The position numbers were made by a program, and so were the translations under genes. A DNA stretch of 64,000 nucleotides from Bradyrhizobium sp. CCH5-F6 (lineage in GTDB: Bacteria; Pseudomonadota; Alphaproteobacteria; Rhizobiales; Xanthobacteraceae). The stretch covers positions 110,193-174,192 of the forward strand of contig NZ_LSIC01000101.1 in assembly GCF_001556045.1 (NCBI RefSeq), given 5' to 3'. The first letter of the stretch is position 1, and every line of letters begins with the position of its first letter. The notes under the pieces are model-generated. The model ran no database searches and was not told the origin of the DNA. It saw nothing but the letters and a program-made list of their open reading frames with translations. Shown here in pieces: positions 14,882-24,034 of this stretch.

Positions 14882-16311
14882 CCCGGATATCGTCGACATT
14901 GGCCAAGGGCTGGATGCGGCTTGGGACCCGCTTCCTTCCCTTTGCCGACGCGGCCACGACGGAGCTGCCGCTAGGACGGCTTCTGCGTCTGTCGCTGTTC
15001 CAGGTGTCGACCGGTATCTCGATCGTGCTGCTGAACGGCACGCTCAACCGCGTCATGATCGTCGAGCTCGGCGTCTCCACGCTGCTGGTCTCGCTGATGG
15101 TGTCGATACCGCTGGTGTTCGCGCCGTTCCGCGTTCTGATCGGCTTCAAGTCCGACAATCATCGCTCGGTGCTTGGCTGGCGCAGGGTGCCCTATATCTG
15201 GATGGGGACGCTGATCCAGTTCGGCGGCTTCGCCATCCTGCCGTTTGCGTTGCTGGTGCTGTCAGGCACCGGCGAGTATCCCGCGGTTTACGGACAATTC
15301 GGCGCGGCGCTCGCCTTCCTGCTGGTCGGCGCCGGCATGCACACGGCCCAGACGGCCGGCCTCGCGCTCGCCACCGATCTTGCGCCGGCTGATGCGCGGC
15401 CGCGCGTGGTGGCCTTCCTCTATGTGATGCTGCTGTTCGGGATGGTCGGCAGCGCGTTGATCTTCAGCGAACTCTTGCGCAACTTCAACGAGATCCGCCT
15501 GATCCAGGTGATCCAGGGCGTTGCCGTCACGCAATTGCTGCTCAACATCGCCGCTCTGTGGAAGCAGGAAGCGCGCAATCCGGCGCTGACGTCGGCTGCG
15601 CGCGAGCGGCCCGAATTCCAGCGCTCCTGGGCCAGGTTTCGCAACGCCGGCGGCTCGGTCCGGGTTCTTGTCGCGTTAGCGCTCGGCACCTCGGCATTCT
15701 CGATGCAGGACATTCTGCTCGAGCCCTACGGCGCCGAAATCCTCAAACTGACCGTGGGGCAGACCACGGCGCTCACGGCGTTTTTCGCGCTCGGCACGCT
15801 GGCCGGATTTGGCCTTGCCGCAAGGACGCTGGGACGCAACGCCGATCCCTATCGCATCGCCGGCTTCGGTGCAGTGGCAGGCGTGTTCGCGTTTGCCGCG
15901 GTGATCTTCGCCGCGCCGTTGGGATCGGTGCTGCTGTTTCGGATCGGCACCGCGCTGATCGGTTTCGGCGGCGGGCTGTTTGCCGCGGGAACGTTGACCG
16001 CTGCGATGGCGCTGGCGCGTGACGGCGAAAGCGGGTTGGCGCTGGGCACTTGGGGCGCCGTGCAGGCGACCGCGGCCGGTGGCGGCATCGCGCTTGGCGG
16101 CGGCATTCGCGATGCCGTGACGTCGCTGGCGTCGAGCGGCTCGCTCGGCCGCGCGCTGACGGGTCCGTCGACGGGATACAGCGTCGTCTACCACATCGAA
16201 ATTGCGTTGTTGTTCGCCACTCTGGTTGCGATTGGTCCGCTCGTGCGCACGGCACGGACGAGCTTCCCGCAGCCATCCACGAAGTTCGGCCTGGCGGAAT
16301 TCCCAGGCTAG
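14878..16311 (+). CDS. lhaA: Light-harvesting complex assembly protein, BCD-family MFS transporter (LhaA/PucC type)
   Basis: Integral membrane protein of 477 residues with about twelve hydrophobic segments, of the PucC/LhaA/Bch2 family that helps assemble the light-harvesting 1 complex or deliver pigment. Family segments seen include VELGVSTLLVSLMVSIPLVF, FRVLIGFKSDNHRS and GTLAGFGLAARTLGR. Its place between bchM and puhA is the usual one for lhaA. It starts in a four-base overlap with bchM; puhA follows after 21 bases with its own ribosome site. Confidence 0.93.
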   Translation: MTRISSTLAKGWMRLGTRFLPFADAATTELPLGRLLRLSLFQVSTGISIVLLNGTLNRVMIVELGVSTLLVSLMVSIPLVFAPFRVLIGFKSDNHRSVLGWRRVPYIWMGTLIQFGGFAILPFALLVLSGTGEYPAVYGQFGAALAFLLVGAGMHTAQTAGLALATDLAPADARPRVVAFLYVMLLFGMVGSALIFSELLRNFNEIRLIQVIQGVAVTQLLLNIAALWKQEARNPALTSAARERPEFQRSWARFRNAGGSVRVLVALALGTSAFSMQDILLEPYGAEILKLTVGQTTALTAFFALGTLAGFGLAARTLGRNADPYRIAGFGAVAGVFAFAAVIFAAPLGSVLLFRIGTALIGFGGGLFAAGTLTAAMALARDGESGLALGTWGAVQATAAGGGIALGGGIRDAVTSLASSGSLGRALTGPSTGYSVVYHIEIALLFATLVAIGPLVRTARTSFPQPSTKFGLAEFPG

Positions 16312-16332
16312 TCAACGAGAGGGAGGTCGCCC

Positions 16333-17100
16333 ATGCAGCCCGACGCGTATATGGACCTGGCACAGGTCACGCTTTACGTTTTCTGGATCTTCTTCGCTGG
16401 CCTGATCTTCTATCTTCGCCGCGAAGACAAGCGCGAAGGTTATCCGCTCGAGTCGACGGGGATCAACGGCGGGGTCGCGCATGGGTTTCCGCGCATGCCC
16501 GATCCCAAGACCTATCTCTTGCGGGACGGGCACGTCGCGATGCTCCCGAACCACAAGAACGATCGCCCCGACGTTGCGTTGGCGCCGATCGCAGTTTGGC
16601 CGGGCGCTCCGGCGGAGCCAACCGGCAATCCGATGCTCGATGGTGTCGGGCCCGGGTCCTATGCCAATCGCGAAGACGTTCCCGAACTGACGATGGAAAA
16701 CATCCCCTGCATCGTTCCGCTGCGCGTTGCCGAAGGCACCTATCTCGAAGCGCGCGATCCCGATCCGCGCGGCATGCGTGTGAACGGCGCGGACAGTGAA
16801 CCCGGCGGCGTCGTCACGGACGTCTGGGTCGACCGGGCCGAGGCGCTGATCCGATATCTCGAAGTCGAGGTCCCCATCATCGGCGGCACGCGGCGTGTGT
16901 TGCTGCCGCTGCCGTTTGCCAAGATCGACGGCCGCCGCCGCCGGGTCTGGGTCGATGCCATCCTCGGCAGCCAGTTCGCCGACGTGCCGGCGACGAAGAG
17001 TCCGGATCAGGTGACCAAGCTCGAGGAAGATCGCATCGTCGGATATTTCGGCGCGGGCACGCTCTACGCCACGCCGGCGCGTCAGGAGCCGCTGCTGTGA
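16333..17100 (+). CDS. puhA: Photosynthetic reaction centre H subunit
   Basis: Structural subunit that caps the cytoplasmic face of the reaction centre and shapes proton entry to QB. The 255-residue protein has one N-terminal transmembrane helix (VTLYVFWIFFAGLIFYLRRE, about 10-29) followed by the PRC-barrel cytoplasmic domain, with RCH segments such as GYPLES and VPATKSPDQVTKLEEDRIVGYFG. GAGGG precedes ATG 16333. The stop overlaps the puhB GTG (GTGA). The L and M subunit genes are outside the window. Confidence 0.97.
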   Translation: MQPDAYMDLAQVTLYVFWIFFAGLIFYLRREDKREGYPLESTGINGGVAHGFPRMPDPKTYLLRDGHVAMLPNHKNDRPDVALAPIAVWPGAPAEPTGNPMLDGVGPGSYANREDVPELTMENIPCIVPLRVAEGTYLEARDPDPRGMRVNGADSEPGGVVTDVWVDRAEALIRYLEVEVPIIGGTRRVLLPLPFAKIDGRRRRVWVDAILGSQFADVPATKSPDQVTKLEEDRIVGYFGAGTLYATPARQEPLL

Positions 17101-17774
17101 AACAGGATCATCAGCAGTTCATGGATTCGCAGTTCAAGGAGCTGCCAGCGCCCTTGCCGGCAGGCGAGCGCGTGATCTGGCAGGGCAAGCCCGGTTTCAA
17201 AGGGCTGGCTCTGCGCTCGTTCCACATTCGCGAGGTCTCGATCTATTTCGGCGCCCTGCTGGCGTGGCGGCTGTGGTCGAACTGGTCGCATGGCATTCAA
17301 GGACGCGACGCTGTCATTTCGGCGCTGTGGCTGATCGCTCCGGCGATCAGCGCCATCGTCGTACTGGCCGGCCTCGCGTGGCTGTTCCGCCGCGCGGCCT
17401 GCTACACGCTCACCAGCAAGCGGGTCCTGTTCCAGTTCGGCGTCGCGCTGCCGATGACGATGAACATTCCGCTGACAAAGATCACCAACGCCGCGCTGAA
17501 GATCCACCGCGACGGTTCCGGCGACATCCCGCTTGGAGTCTCGGACGGCAAACGCGTGTCGTATCTGCTGCTGTGGCCGCACATCAGGCCCTGGCGGCTG
17601 CGCGCGCCGGAGCCGATGCTGTGTGCGTTGCCGGACGCCGCGATCGTCGCGGCCCGGCTTTCGGAGGCGTTGGGAGGGCAGCCCGCTCCGACGGCGGTCG
17701 CGCTCTCGGCATCCGCCAATCGCAACCAGGTCTCGGGCGTCACGGCCAATTCGCCGTCGACCGCGGCTGCCTGA
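17097..17774 (+). CDS. puhB: Photosynthetic complex assembly protein PuhB
   Basis: Assembly factor for the reaction centre, 225 residues. It has the LPAGERVIWQGKP motif and two or more central hydrophobic helices followed by a bacterial-PH-like domain (CYTLTSKRVLFQFG, DIPLGVSDGKRVSYLLLWPH). The start is GTG at 17097 in a GTGA overlap with puhA; the context and match to PuhB support it. puhC follows after 13 bases. Confidence 0.93.
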   Translation: MKQDHQQFMDSQFKELPAPLPAGERVIWQGKPGFKGLALRSFHIREVSIYFGALLAWRLWSNWSHGIQGRDAVISALWLIAPAISAIVVLAGLAWLFRRAACYTLTSKRVLFQFGVALPMTMNIPLTKITNAALKIHRDGSGDIPLGVSDGKRVSYLLLWPHIRPWRLRAPEPMLCALPDAAIVAARLSEALGGQPAPTAVALSASANRNQVSGVTANSPSTAAA

Positions 17775-17787
17775 ACGGAGAGAACTC

Positions 17788-18246
17788 ATGAGCCATGCCA
17801 TCCAGGAGCCTGTGGTCCCCAAAGGCGGCATCATCGCGGCCGCGGCGCTCGTCCTGTTTTCGCTCGCGACGGTGACGACGGTTCGACTGACGGGGACGGG
17901 CGGCGTCCACATGACGCTGCCGGCCGTCGTCGAAAGCCGCGAATTCCAGTTTGCGGACGGCCAAAACGGTGCGGTGCTGGTGTACGACGCTCGCGATCGT
18001 CAATTGGTGGATACACTGGCGCCCGGCAGCAATGGATTCATTCGCGTCGTGCTGCGCGGGCTCGCGCGGGAACGCAAGCTCGGCGACATCGGGCAACAGC
18101 CGCCGTTTCGCCTGACCCGTTTCGTCAATGGCCAGATCACGCTGACGGACACCTCGACCGGCAAGCAGATCGATCTCGACGCCTTCGGATCGGCCAATAC
18201 CGACGCCTTTGCGCGGCTGATGAAATTGAAAGGGGGCGGATCATGA
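17788..18246 (+). CDS. puhC: Photosynthetic complex assembly protein PuhC
   Basis: Reaction-centre/LH1 assembly protein of 152 residues with one N-terminal membrane helix (GIIAAAALVLFSLATVTTVRL, about 13-33) and a periplasmic domain containing REFQFADGQNGAVLVYDA and PFRLTRFVNGQITLTD, typical of PuhC. GGAGAG precedes ATG 17788. The coding frame is open further upstream inside puhB, but the ribosome site fixes the start. The stop overlaps the next start (ATGA). Confidence 0.92.
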   Translation: MSHAIQEPVVPKGGIIAAAALVLFSLATVTTVRLTGTGGVHMTLPAVVESREFQFADGQNGAVLVYDARDRQLVDTLAPGSNGFIRVVLRGLARERKLGDIGQQPPFRLTRFVNGQITLTDTSTGKQIDLDAFGSANTDAFARLMKLKGGGS

Positions 18247-18548
18247 AGATGCTCTGGACGACCTCTCGCAAGACGTTCGACGTGCCCTGCACGATCGAGA
18301 TCGAGCAGACGTCGGAGACGTTGCACGCCCATGTGGTGCTCGACGGCGACATCGCGATCGAGCCCGGCGACGAGGTGAGGGTTCATGACGCGCCGACCGG
18401 CGTCGCCTTCGGCGAGCGCCTGGTCGTGCGGAGAACCGCGACCGTGGTCCGTGCCGGTCCGCTCGACCGGCTGCGGGCGCGGATCGAAGGATATCTGGAA
18501 TTGACCGAACTTTACGAAGTCAGTTTCTCGGACGGGAGAGCATCATGA
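18243..18548 (+). CDS. bciE: Probable BciE, accessory subunit of the oxygen-dependent cyclase
   Basis: Small soluble protein of 101 residues with no membrane helix or known catalytic motif; central sequence [20 protein letters not shown] and end [17 protein letters not shown]. Its place directly before acsF, with ATGA overlaps on both sides, is that of the Rhodobacter gene whose product BciE is required for AcsF activity in alphaproteobacteria. The identification rests on position, size and conservation of context; a family search would settle it. Confidence 0.65.
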   Translation: MKMLWTTSRKTFDVPCTIEIEQTSETLHAHVVLDGDIAIEPGDEVRVHDAPTGVAFGERLVVRRTATVVRAGPLDRLRARIEGYLELTELYEVSFSDGRAS

Positions 18549-19642
18549 TCACCATGGAAGGCGGAAGCCAGGGAAATCTGCAGGTGCGGCGCCCAGTCAA
18601 GGGCAGCAACGAAAGCCTGGACAAGGCGCGCGAAGACACCATCCTCAGCCCGCGCTTCTACACGACCGACTATGAGGCGATGGACCGGCTCGACGTCAGC
18701 CTGGTGCGGTCCGAATGGAACGCGGTCATGAAGGAGCTGCGCGCCGACCACAACAAGGCGCATTTCGTCAAGACCGACGAGTTCAAGAACGACCTGGAGT
18801 CGCTGCCGCCCGAGCTGCGCAAGGAGTTCAAGGATTTCCTGGTCTCCTCGCTCACGGCCGAGTTCTCCGGCTGCGTCCTCTACGCGGAGATCAAGAAGCG
18901 GATCAAGAACAAGGAGATCCAGGAGCTGTTCGCCTTCATGAGCCGGGACGAGGCCCGCCATGCCGGCTTCATCAACGAAATCCTGAAGGACCACGGCATC
19001 GGGGTGGATCTGAGCTTCCTCACCAAGGTTAAGAAGTACACCTATTTCCGTCCGAAGTTCATCTTCTACGCGACCTACCTCTCCGAGAAGATCGGCTACG
19101 CCCGTTACATCACGATCTACCGGCAGATGGAGCGTCATCCCGAGCGCCAGTTCCATCCGATCTTCCGCTGGTTCGAACTGTGGTGCAACGACGAGTTTCG
19201 CCACGGCGAAGCGTTCGCACTGTTGATGCGCGCCGATCCGTCGCTGCTGCGCGGCTTCAACAAGCTCTGGATCCGGTTCTTCCTGCTCGCCGTGTTCGCC
19301 ACCATGTACGTGCGCGATCACATGCGCCCGGCCTTCCACGAGGCGCTCGGCATGCACCCGACGGAGTACGACATGCGGGTGTTCCGCATCACCTCCGAGA
19401 TTTCCAAGCAGGTGTTTCCGGTTACGCTGGATATCGAGAATCCGCGCTTCCTCGCCGGTCTCGAGCGCCTGCGGCTGATTTCTGAAGCGATTGCGGATGC
19501 GCGCGAGCAGGGCGGCTTACTGGCAAGAGTGAAGCGCGCAGGCCTTGCGGCGCAGGCTGCACTGACGTTCGCAAAGCTGTTCCTGCTACCGGTGAAGCGG
19601 AACACGCTGCCACGCGAAATCTGCCTGCAACCGGCTTGGTGA
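18545..19642 (+). CDS. acsF: Mg-protoporphyrin IX monomethyl ester oxidative cyclase
   Basis: Oxygen-dependent diiron enzyme that closes ring E to give protochlorophyllide. The 365-residue protein has the ligand pattern of the family: Glu106 (LTAEFSG), Glu136 and His139 (RDEARH), Glu217 and His220 (NDEFRH). An oxygen-requiring cyclase implies pigment synthesis under oxygen, as in photosynthetic bradyrhizobia. Its start overlaps the preceding small gene by four bases and puhE follows after 10 bases. Confidence 0.96.
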   Translation: MITMEGGSQGNLQVRRPVKGSNESLDKAREDTILSPRFYTTDYEAMDRLDVSLVRSEWNAVMKELRADHNKAHFVKTDEFKNDLESLPPELRKEFKDFLVSSLTAEFSGCVLYAEIKKRIKNKEIQELFAFMSRDEARHAGFINEILKDHGIGVDLSFLTKVKKYTYFRPKFIFYATYLSEKIGYARYITIYRQMERHPERQFHPIFRWFELWCNDEFRHGEAFALLMRADPSLLRGFNKLWIRFFLLAVFATMYVRDHMRPAFHEALGMHPTEYDMRVFRITSEISKQVFPVTLDIENPRFLAGLERLRLISEAIADAREQGGLLARVKRAGLAAQAALTFAKLFLLPVKRNTLPREICLQPAW

Positions 19643-19652
19643 GGAGAGTGCG

Positions 19653-20666
19653 TTGATAGCAGCCTACACGGTTCCCCCCATCTACGCTGCCTTTGTGTGG
19701 TGGTTCAGCACCGGGGCCGTGCTTTTGCTGGTCGGACGTTCGGGACGGTTCGAACTGTCGCGAGCGTCCCTGGCAATTGGTCTGCTCGCCGGGTCGCTCG
19801 GCGGCCTCGCGCTGACCGCCGGCGATACCAGCGTCGGTGGCGCGTACACGGCCTTCACGTGCATGATCTTGCTATGGGCTGCGCAGGAGATCGCCTTTCT
19901 CGCAGGATGGCTGACCGGGCCGCGGCCAGAGCCCTGTCCGTCCAACGCGACGGGCCGGTCGCGCCTCGGCTTTGCGTTGCAGGCCATCCTCTATCACGAG
20001 TTCGCCTTGCTGGCTTGCGGCGCGGCCGTCGTCGCGCTGACTTGGGGCAGCCCCAACCAGGTCGGTCTCTGGACGTTTGCGGCGCTTTGGGTGCTACGGC
20101 AAAGCGCCAAGATCAACCTCTTCCTCGGCGTTCCCGTCACCAACGACGAGCTGATGCCGGACGCGGTGCGTTTCCTCAAGACGTTCTTCACGCGCGGGCC
20201 AGTCAGCGCCTTTTTCCCGGTCTCGGTTACGCTCGCCACCGCGATCCTCGTCATCATGATCCAGCGCATCGCCGAAGTCGCGGTCACGCCTTTCGAGATT
20301 GTCAGCCTGACGCTGGTATCGACGCTGTTTGCGCTCGGCGTTGTCGAGCATTGGTTCATGCTGCTGCCGCTGCCGGCGATCACGCTGTGGGGCTGGGGCA
20401 TGCGCTCGGGTTTCCCGCCGGAGGACGTCACCATGGAACAGGACCGAGACGCCAGCACCACCGAAGCGCCGCCCAATCTCGTCGTGCTCGCGGATGTGCG
20501 CCCCGATGTGGCGCCTCCGAAGCTGTCACAGGGAGCCTGCGCGCGGCAGCGTCTCGAAGAACAGTTCCGCAAGAGTTATCGCGAGCAGCAGGCAAGAGAA
20601 GGCCTGACGGCGGCTCACACGATCTGTCCTGAGCCGGCGGCAACGATCAAGGGGAGGACGTCATGA
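19653..20666 (+). CDS. puhE: Photosynthetic complex assembly protein 2 (PuhE)
   Basis: Membrane protein of 337 residues with about seven hydrophobic segments, of the PuhE (DUF3623) family found only with reaction-centre genes; loss affects the level of bacteriochlorophyll or complex assembly. Recognisable segments are [17 protein letters not shown] and [17 protein letters not shown]. The start is TTG at 19653, with GAGGAG six bases upstream. The last 70 residues are a soluble, charged tail. The stop overlaps the hemA start (ATGA). Confidence 0.93.
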   Translation: MIAAYTVPPIYAAFVWWFSTGAVLLLVGRSGRFELSRASLAIGLLAGSLGGLALTAGDTSVGGAYTAFTCMILLWAAQEIAFLAGWLTGPRPEPCPSNATGRSRLGFALQAILYHEFALLACGAAVVALTWGSPNQVGLWTFAALWVLRQSAKINLFLGVPVTNDELMPDAVRFLKTFFTRGPVSAFFPVSVTLATAILVIMIQRIAEVAVTPFEIVSLTLVSTLFALGVVEHWFMLLPLPAITLWGWGMRSGFPPEDVTMEQDRDASTTEAPPNLVVLADVRPDVAPPKLSQGACARQRLEEQFRKSYREQQAREGLTAAHTICPEPAATIKGRTS

Positions 20667-21874
20667 ACTACGAAGCCTATTTTCGCCGGCAGCTCGAAGG
20701 TCTTCATCGCGAAGGCCGCTATCGCGTATTTGCCGACCTCGAGCGCAGGGCAGGCGCGTTTCCCCGCGCTAAACATCATCATCCGAGTGGCGCCGGCGAG
20801 GTCACCGTCTGGTGCTCCAATGATTACCTCGGCATGGGCCAGCACCCCGCGGTGCTGAAGGCAATGCACGAGACGCTCGACAGTTGCGGCGCGGGGGCCG
20901 GCGGCACCCGCAACATCGCCGGGACCAATCACTATCACGTGCTGCTGGAGAGGGAGCTGGCCGACCTGCACGGCAAGGAAGCGGCACTCCTGTTCACGTC
21001 GGGCTATGTTTCCAACATGGCGTCGCTGAGCACGCTGGCGTCGCGGATGCCGGGCTGCACAATCCTGTCAGACGAGCTCAATCACGCCTCGATGATCGAG
21101 GGCATCAGGCACAGCCGCAGCGACACGTGTATCTTTGCACACAATGACCCGCGCGACCTCGAACGCAAGCTCGGCGATCTCGACCCGCATGCGCCGAAGC
21201 TGGTGGCCTTCGAGTCGGTTTATTCGATGGATGGCGATATCGCCCCGATCGCCGAGCTATGCGATGTCGCGGACGCGCACAACGCCATGACCTATCTCGA
21301 CGAGGTCCACGGCGTCGGCCTTTACGGACCAAAGGGTGGCGGCATCGCCGACCGCGAGGGCGTGAGCCATCGCCTGACCGTGATCGAAGGCACCTTGGCA
21401 AAGGCGTTTGGTGTCATTGGCGGCTACGTCGCGGCATCGGCTACGATCTGCGATTTCATCCGCAGCTTCGCTTCCGGCTTCATCTTCACTACGTCGCTGC
21501 CGCCGGCGGTCGCCGCCGGCGCGCTCACCAGCATTCGCCACCTGAAAGCGAGCGCGGCGGAACGCGAGCGGCATCAGGATCGCGTCGCGCGGCTGCGTAA
21601 GCGGCTCGACGAGGCGGGGGTTGCTCATCTGAATAATCCCAGCCACATCGTGCCGGTCATGGTCTGCGACCCCGTGCTGTGCAAGCAGATCAGCGACGTG
21701 TTGATCGACCGCTATGGCATCTACGTCCAGCCGATCAATTACCCGACCGTGCCGCGCGGTACCGAGCGGCTGCGGATCACACCGTCGCCGCATCACACCG
21801 ATGCCGATATCGAGCATTTGGTCAATGCGCTCGCAGAGATCTGGGCGGAGGTCGGGCTCGCCAAGGCAGCTTGA
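20663..21874 (+). CDS. hemA: 5-aminolevulinate synthase
   Basis: PLP enzyme that condenses glycine and succinyl-CoA to 5-aminolevulinate, the first committed tetrapyrrole precursor. The 403-residue protein has the ALAS order: [13 protein letters not shown], the GTRNIAGTN glycine-rich segment, [10 protein letters not shown], and Lys247 in EGTLAKAFG as the PLP Schiff-base residue. Its ATG overlaps the puhE stop, so heme precursor supply is transcribed with the pigment and reaction-centre genes. It is the last gene of the cluster in this window. Confidence 0.97.
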   Translation: MNYEAYFRRQLEGLHREGRYRVFADLERRAGAFPRAKHHHPSGAGEVTVWCSNDYLGMGQHPAVLKAMHETLDSCGAGAGGTRNIAGTNHYHVLLERELADLHGKEAALLFTSGYVSNMASLSTLASRMPGCTILSDELNHASMIEGIRHSRSDTCIFAHNDPRDLERKLGDLDPHAPKLVAFESVYSMDGDIAPIAELCDVADAHNAMTYLDEVHGVGLYGPKGGGIADREGVSHRLTVIEGTLAKAFGVIGGYVAASATICDFIRSFASGFIFTTSLPPAVAAGALTSIRHLKASAAERERHQDRVARLRKRLDEAGVAHLNNPSHIVPVMVCDPVLCKQISDVLIDRYGIYVQPINYPTVPRGTERLRITPSPHHTDADIEHLVNALAEIWAEVGLAKAA

Positions 21875-21957
21875 TCTGCTGTTCTCAGGCAATTGTATCA
21901 GCGCTTGGAGCCGATGGATGGCACGATAGGCGAGTTGTTTGCGAGCCCCGATCGATC

Positions 21958-22437
21958 ATGCGGAAGTTGATGAAGTTTCTTCATACGCTGGGAGCTATCG
22001 GCGTTGTCGGCGCGGTCGCGTGCTTTATTGTCATGGCAGGCTACGCGCCCGCACCGGGCGCGATCGCGCAATATGCGCCGCTCAGCGTCGCGACGGGCGC
22101 AGTGGCCACCTGGATCTTCATGCCGTCCCTCGGGCTCACTCTGGTGGCCGGGCTGTTGGCCATCGCCGTGAACAGGGCCTTTCATGACGCCGGTTGGGCA
22201 TGGGCAAAATTGGCGATGGGCGTCCTCGTTTTCGAATGGGGATTCGTCTCCGTGGTCGGTCCGCTCCAGCATGAAGCAGAGCAAAGCGCGCGAGCTCTGG
22301 CCGGCGAGATCGATCCCGCCACGCTCGCCGGCGAATTGGGGACGCGTCGGGCCACGCTTTGGGTCTTTTTGGCCATTGCGATGGCAAACATCGTTCTCGG
22401 AGTGTGGCGGCCGCGGCTCACTCGGTTGCCGGACTAG
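21958..22437 (+). CDS. Small integral membrane protein (DUF2269-like)
   Basis: Predicted membrane protein of 159 residues with four hydrophobic segments (LHTLGAIGVVGAVACFIVMA, PLSVATGAVATWIFMPSLGL, LAMGVLVFEWGFVSVVGPL, ATLWVFLAIAMANIVLGVWR). The HTLGAIGVVG start resembles the DUF2269 family, whose function is not known. ATG 21958 gives a start directly before the first helix; the ribosome site is poor. It follows hemA by 83 bases on the same strand, so it may be read through from the photosynthesis operon. Confidence 0.65.
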   Translation: MRKLMKFLHTLGAIGVVGAVACFIVMAGYAPAPGAIAQYAPLSVATGAVATWIFMPSLGLTLVAGLLAIAVNRAFHDAGWAWAKLAMGVLVFEWGFVSVVGPLQHEAEQSARALAGEIDPATLAGELGTRRATLWVFLAIAMANIVLGVWRPRLTRLPD

Positions 22438-22833
22438 ATCTCCTGCGTGAACACAAGGAGTATCTGTGCGATGGCAACCCGGATCGAGATGGATCATTCG
22501 GGCGATCTGCGTCACCATTTCGACCGCCATAGACACGCGTGCCAGCGCTGAGGCGCGGCGCCGCTTCGAGACCTTGACCGCGGCTGGCTTTACGGCCGCG
22601 GTGCGGACGCCCGCCGCGAGGGTGTTCCCGCATATCCTTCTAAGAGACCCGGCCATTCCCAGCGCCGGCTAACGCTGACAGATCCTTGCCAATCAGTGCT
22701 GAATCTGTAACGGGGTCAGAAGTGTGATCGCTGCCTTGTTGGCATGAAGATTGCTGTATTTTCGGCATGACCCGCGTTTCTTGCCTCAATTGCAATAAGC
22801 CGCGGGGCGGGCGGAAGGGCCTATGAGGATGCC
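22438..22833. other. Intergenic stretch between the membrane protein and the CRP-family regulator
   Basis: About 400 bases with no confident gene. A possible small frame (22466-22672) is listed separately. The last 150 bases are the leader of the CRP-family regulator; I see no clear promoter or palindrome there, and no copy of the GTATC-N4-GATAC element that precedes the following genes. Confidence 0.5.
22466..22672 (+). CDS. Possible small hypothetical protein or gene remnant
   Basis: A GTG at 22466 with a good AAGGAG five bases upstream opens a 68-residue frame containing SAEARRRFETLTAAGF. A second ATG at 22471 in another frame gives a 26-residue peptide (MATRIEMDHSGD and on) before a stop. 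The good ribosome site with two short frames could be a frameshifted remnant of a small gene. No family recognised; low confidence. Confidence 0.25.
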   Translation: MRWQPGSRWIIRAICVTISTAIDTRASAEARRRFETLTAAGFTAAVRTPAARVFPHILLRDPAIPSAG

Positions 22834-23514
22834 ATGCAATCATTGATAGCCGACAAGAAGCCTTCAGCGGAAACGTGGCGGCTGTCCGAAGATTCGATGG
22901 GACCTTGGCGGCATTTTGACGCCGGTCGCGAATTGCGGCTGATCGCCGGGCAGACGCTTTACCACCAGGGTGAAGTGTCCACATACTTCTATCTGATTAT
23001 CAGTGGCAAAGTCGAAGTGTCGATGGTCCGCGAAGACGGCAGCTATTTCATGGTCGAGATCATGGGGGCGGGGGCGCTATGTGGTGAAGGTGCCGCCTTC
23101 GATGGCATGCCCCGATTTTCATCGGCAGTCGCGACCTGCAATACCGTCGTCAAACGTTTTGATGCGTCCAGACTGCACGAAGCGTTTCAGGAAGCTCCAG
23201 AGCTCGCCTTGTCCCTGATCCGCGTTCTCGCCGCCAAGCAGCGTATTATGTCGCGTCGTGCTCAGCATTTGTCTGCGCCGTCGCCGGAAGTCAGGATTGG
23301 CGACCTCCTGTTGAGATTGGCTGAAACCTACGGACGGGCCGATCAACCGACGCGACTGGTGCCCATCACTCTCACGCATGAGCAGATTTCGACGATGACA
23401 GGGACGTCGCGGGTCACAGTCACGCGCTGGCTCACCAAGATGCGCAAACTGGGCGCGCTGATGGTGGTCGATGGGACGGTCTATATTAAGGACGCCAATC
23501 TGATCCCGCGCTGA
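22834..23514 (+). CDS. CRP/FNR-family transcriptional regulator
   Basis: 226 residues: an N-terminal cyclic-nucleotide-binding-like beta barrel (about 35-150, GQTLYHQGEVSTYFYLIISG and GALCGEGAAFDG), a dimer helix and a C-terminal winged helix-turn-helix (THEQISTMTGTSRVTVTRW). It lacks the N-terminal cysteine cluster of FNR, having only isolated Cys, so it is not an iron-sulfur oxygen sensor. The recognition helix SRVTVTRW differs from CRP (SRETVGR) by Val for the specificity Glu, which predicts a non-CRP operator. GAGG precedes ATG 22834. It lies directly before the ridA-led operon and is the best candidate to bind the GTATC-N4-GATAC elements. Confidence 0.88.
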   Translation: MQSLIADKKPSAETWRLSEDSMGPWRHFDAGRELRLIAGQTLYHQGEVSTYFYLIISGKVEVSMVREDGSYFMVEIMGAGALCGEGAAFDGMPRFSSAVATCNTVVKRFDASRLHEAFQEAPELALSLIRVLAAKQRIMSRRAQHLSAPSPEVRIGDLLLRLAETYGRADQPTRLVPITLTHEQISTMTGTSRVTVTRWLTKMRKLGALMVVDGTVYIKDANLIPR

Positions 23515-23532
23515 GGCGCAAAGCCATCGACG

Positions 23533-23548
23533 TGTGTCTGTAGATACA
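23533..23548. promoter_or_regulatory. GTATC-N4-GATAC element, copy 1 (upstream of ridA-like gene)
   Basis: TGTGTCTGTAGATACA, an imperfect inverted repeat with half-sites GTGTC and GATAC separated by four bases. It matches copies at 27807-27822 and 29402-29417 and lies 60 bases before the RidA start. Confidence 0.6.
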
Positions 23549-23607
23549 AGGGCCGGGATCGACGGGACGTATAGCTTGCATCTCTTTCAGATCAAGGGAT
23601 GCAGTAG

Positions 23608-24021
23608 ATGACCAAGCTTGCGCTCGAAATACCGCCGAACTCGGAGATTTTTGATGGCACCCGCCAACTGTTCGAGAATTTCGGCTTCTCGCCTGCCGTT
23701 CGCGCCGGCGGACTGCTGTTCATCTCCGGGCAGGTCGGCCTGCGGCCTGATGGTTCGATACCTGAGACCATCGAGGAGCAGACCGAGTGCGCATTCCAGC
23801 GAACGCAGGAAATCCTTCGGCTTTCCGGTCTCGATTTTTCCGATCTCGTGGAAGTTGTCAGCTACCACGTAGACATGGCCGTCAACATGCCGGGCTTTCT
23901 TTCTGTAAAGAAAGCCTTCACGATGAAGCCGTATCCCGCCTGGAGCATGGTCGGCATCGCTGCGTTGGCGCGCCCGGCTTTCAAGATCGAAATCCGCAGC
24001 GTCGCCGCCTTTCGTAGCTGA
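23608..24021 (+). CDS. RidA family (YjgF/L-PSP) reactive enamine/imine deaminase-like protein
   Basis: 137 residues with the RidA fold pattern: LLFISGQVGLRPDGSIPETIEEQTECAF and the late PAWSMVGIAALARPAFKIEI. RidA hydrolyses enamine/imine intermediates; subfamily members occur in catabolic operons where they speed release of ammonia. In the usual C-terminal IEIEA/VAA segment this has IEIRSVAA, so the exact activity is uncertain. It leads an apparent five-gene run on the plus strand and is preceded by a GTATC-N4-GATAC element. Confidence 0.85.
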   Translation: MTKLALEIPPNSEIFDGTRQLFENFGFSPAVRAGGLLFISGQVGLRPDGSIPETIEEQTECAFQRTQEILRLSGLDFSDLVEVVSYHVDMAVNMPGFLSVKKAFTMKPYPAWSMVGIAALARPAFKIEIRSVAAFRS

Positions 24022-24034
24022 ATCGGAGAGACCC

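Noticed and set aside
22834..23514. FNR-type oxygen sensor
   Set aside because: The N-terminal Cys cluster that binds the [4Fe-4S] centre is absent.
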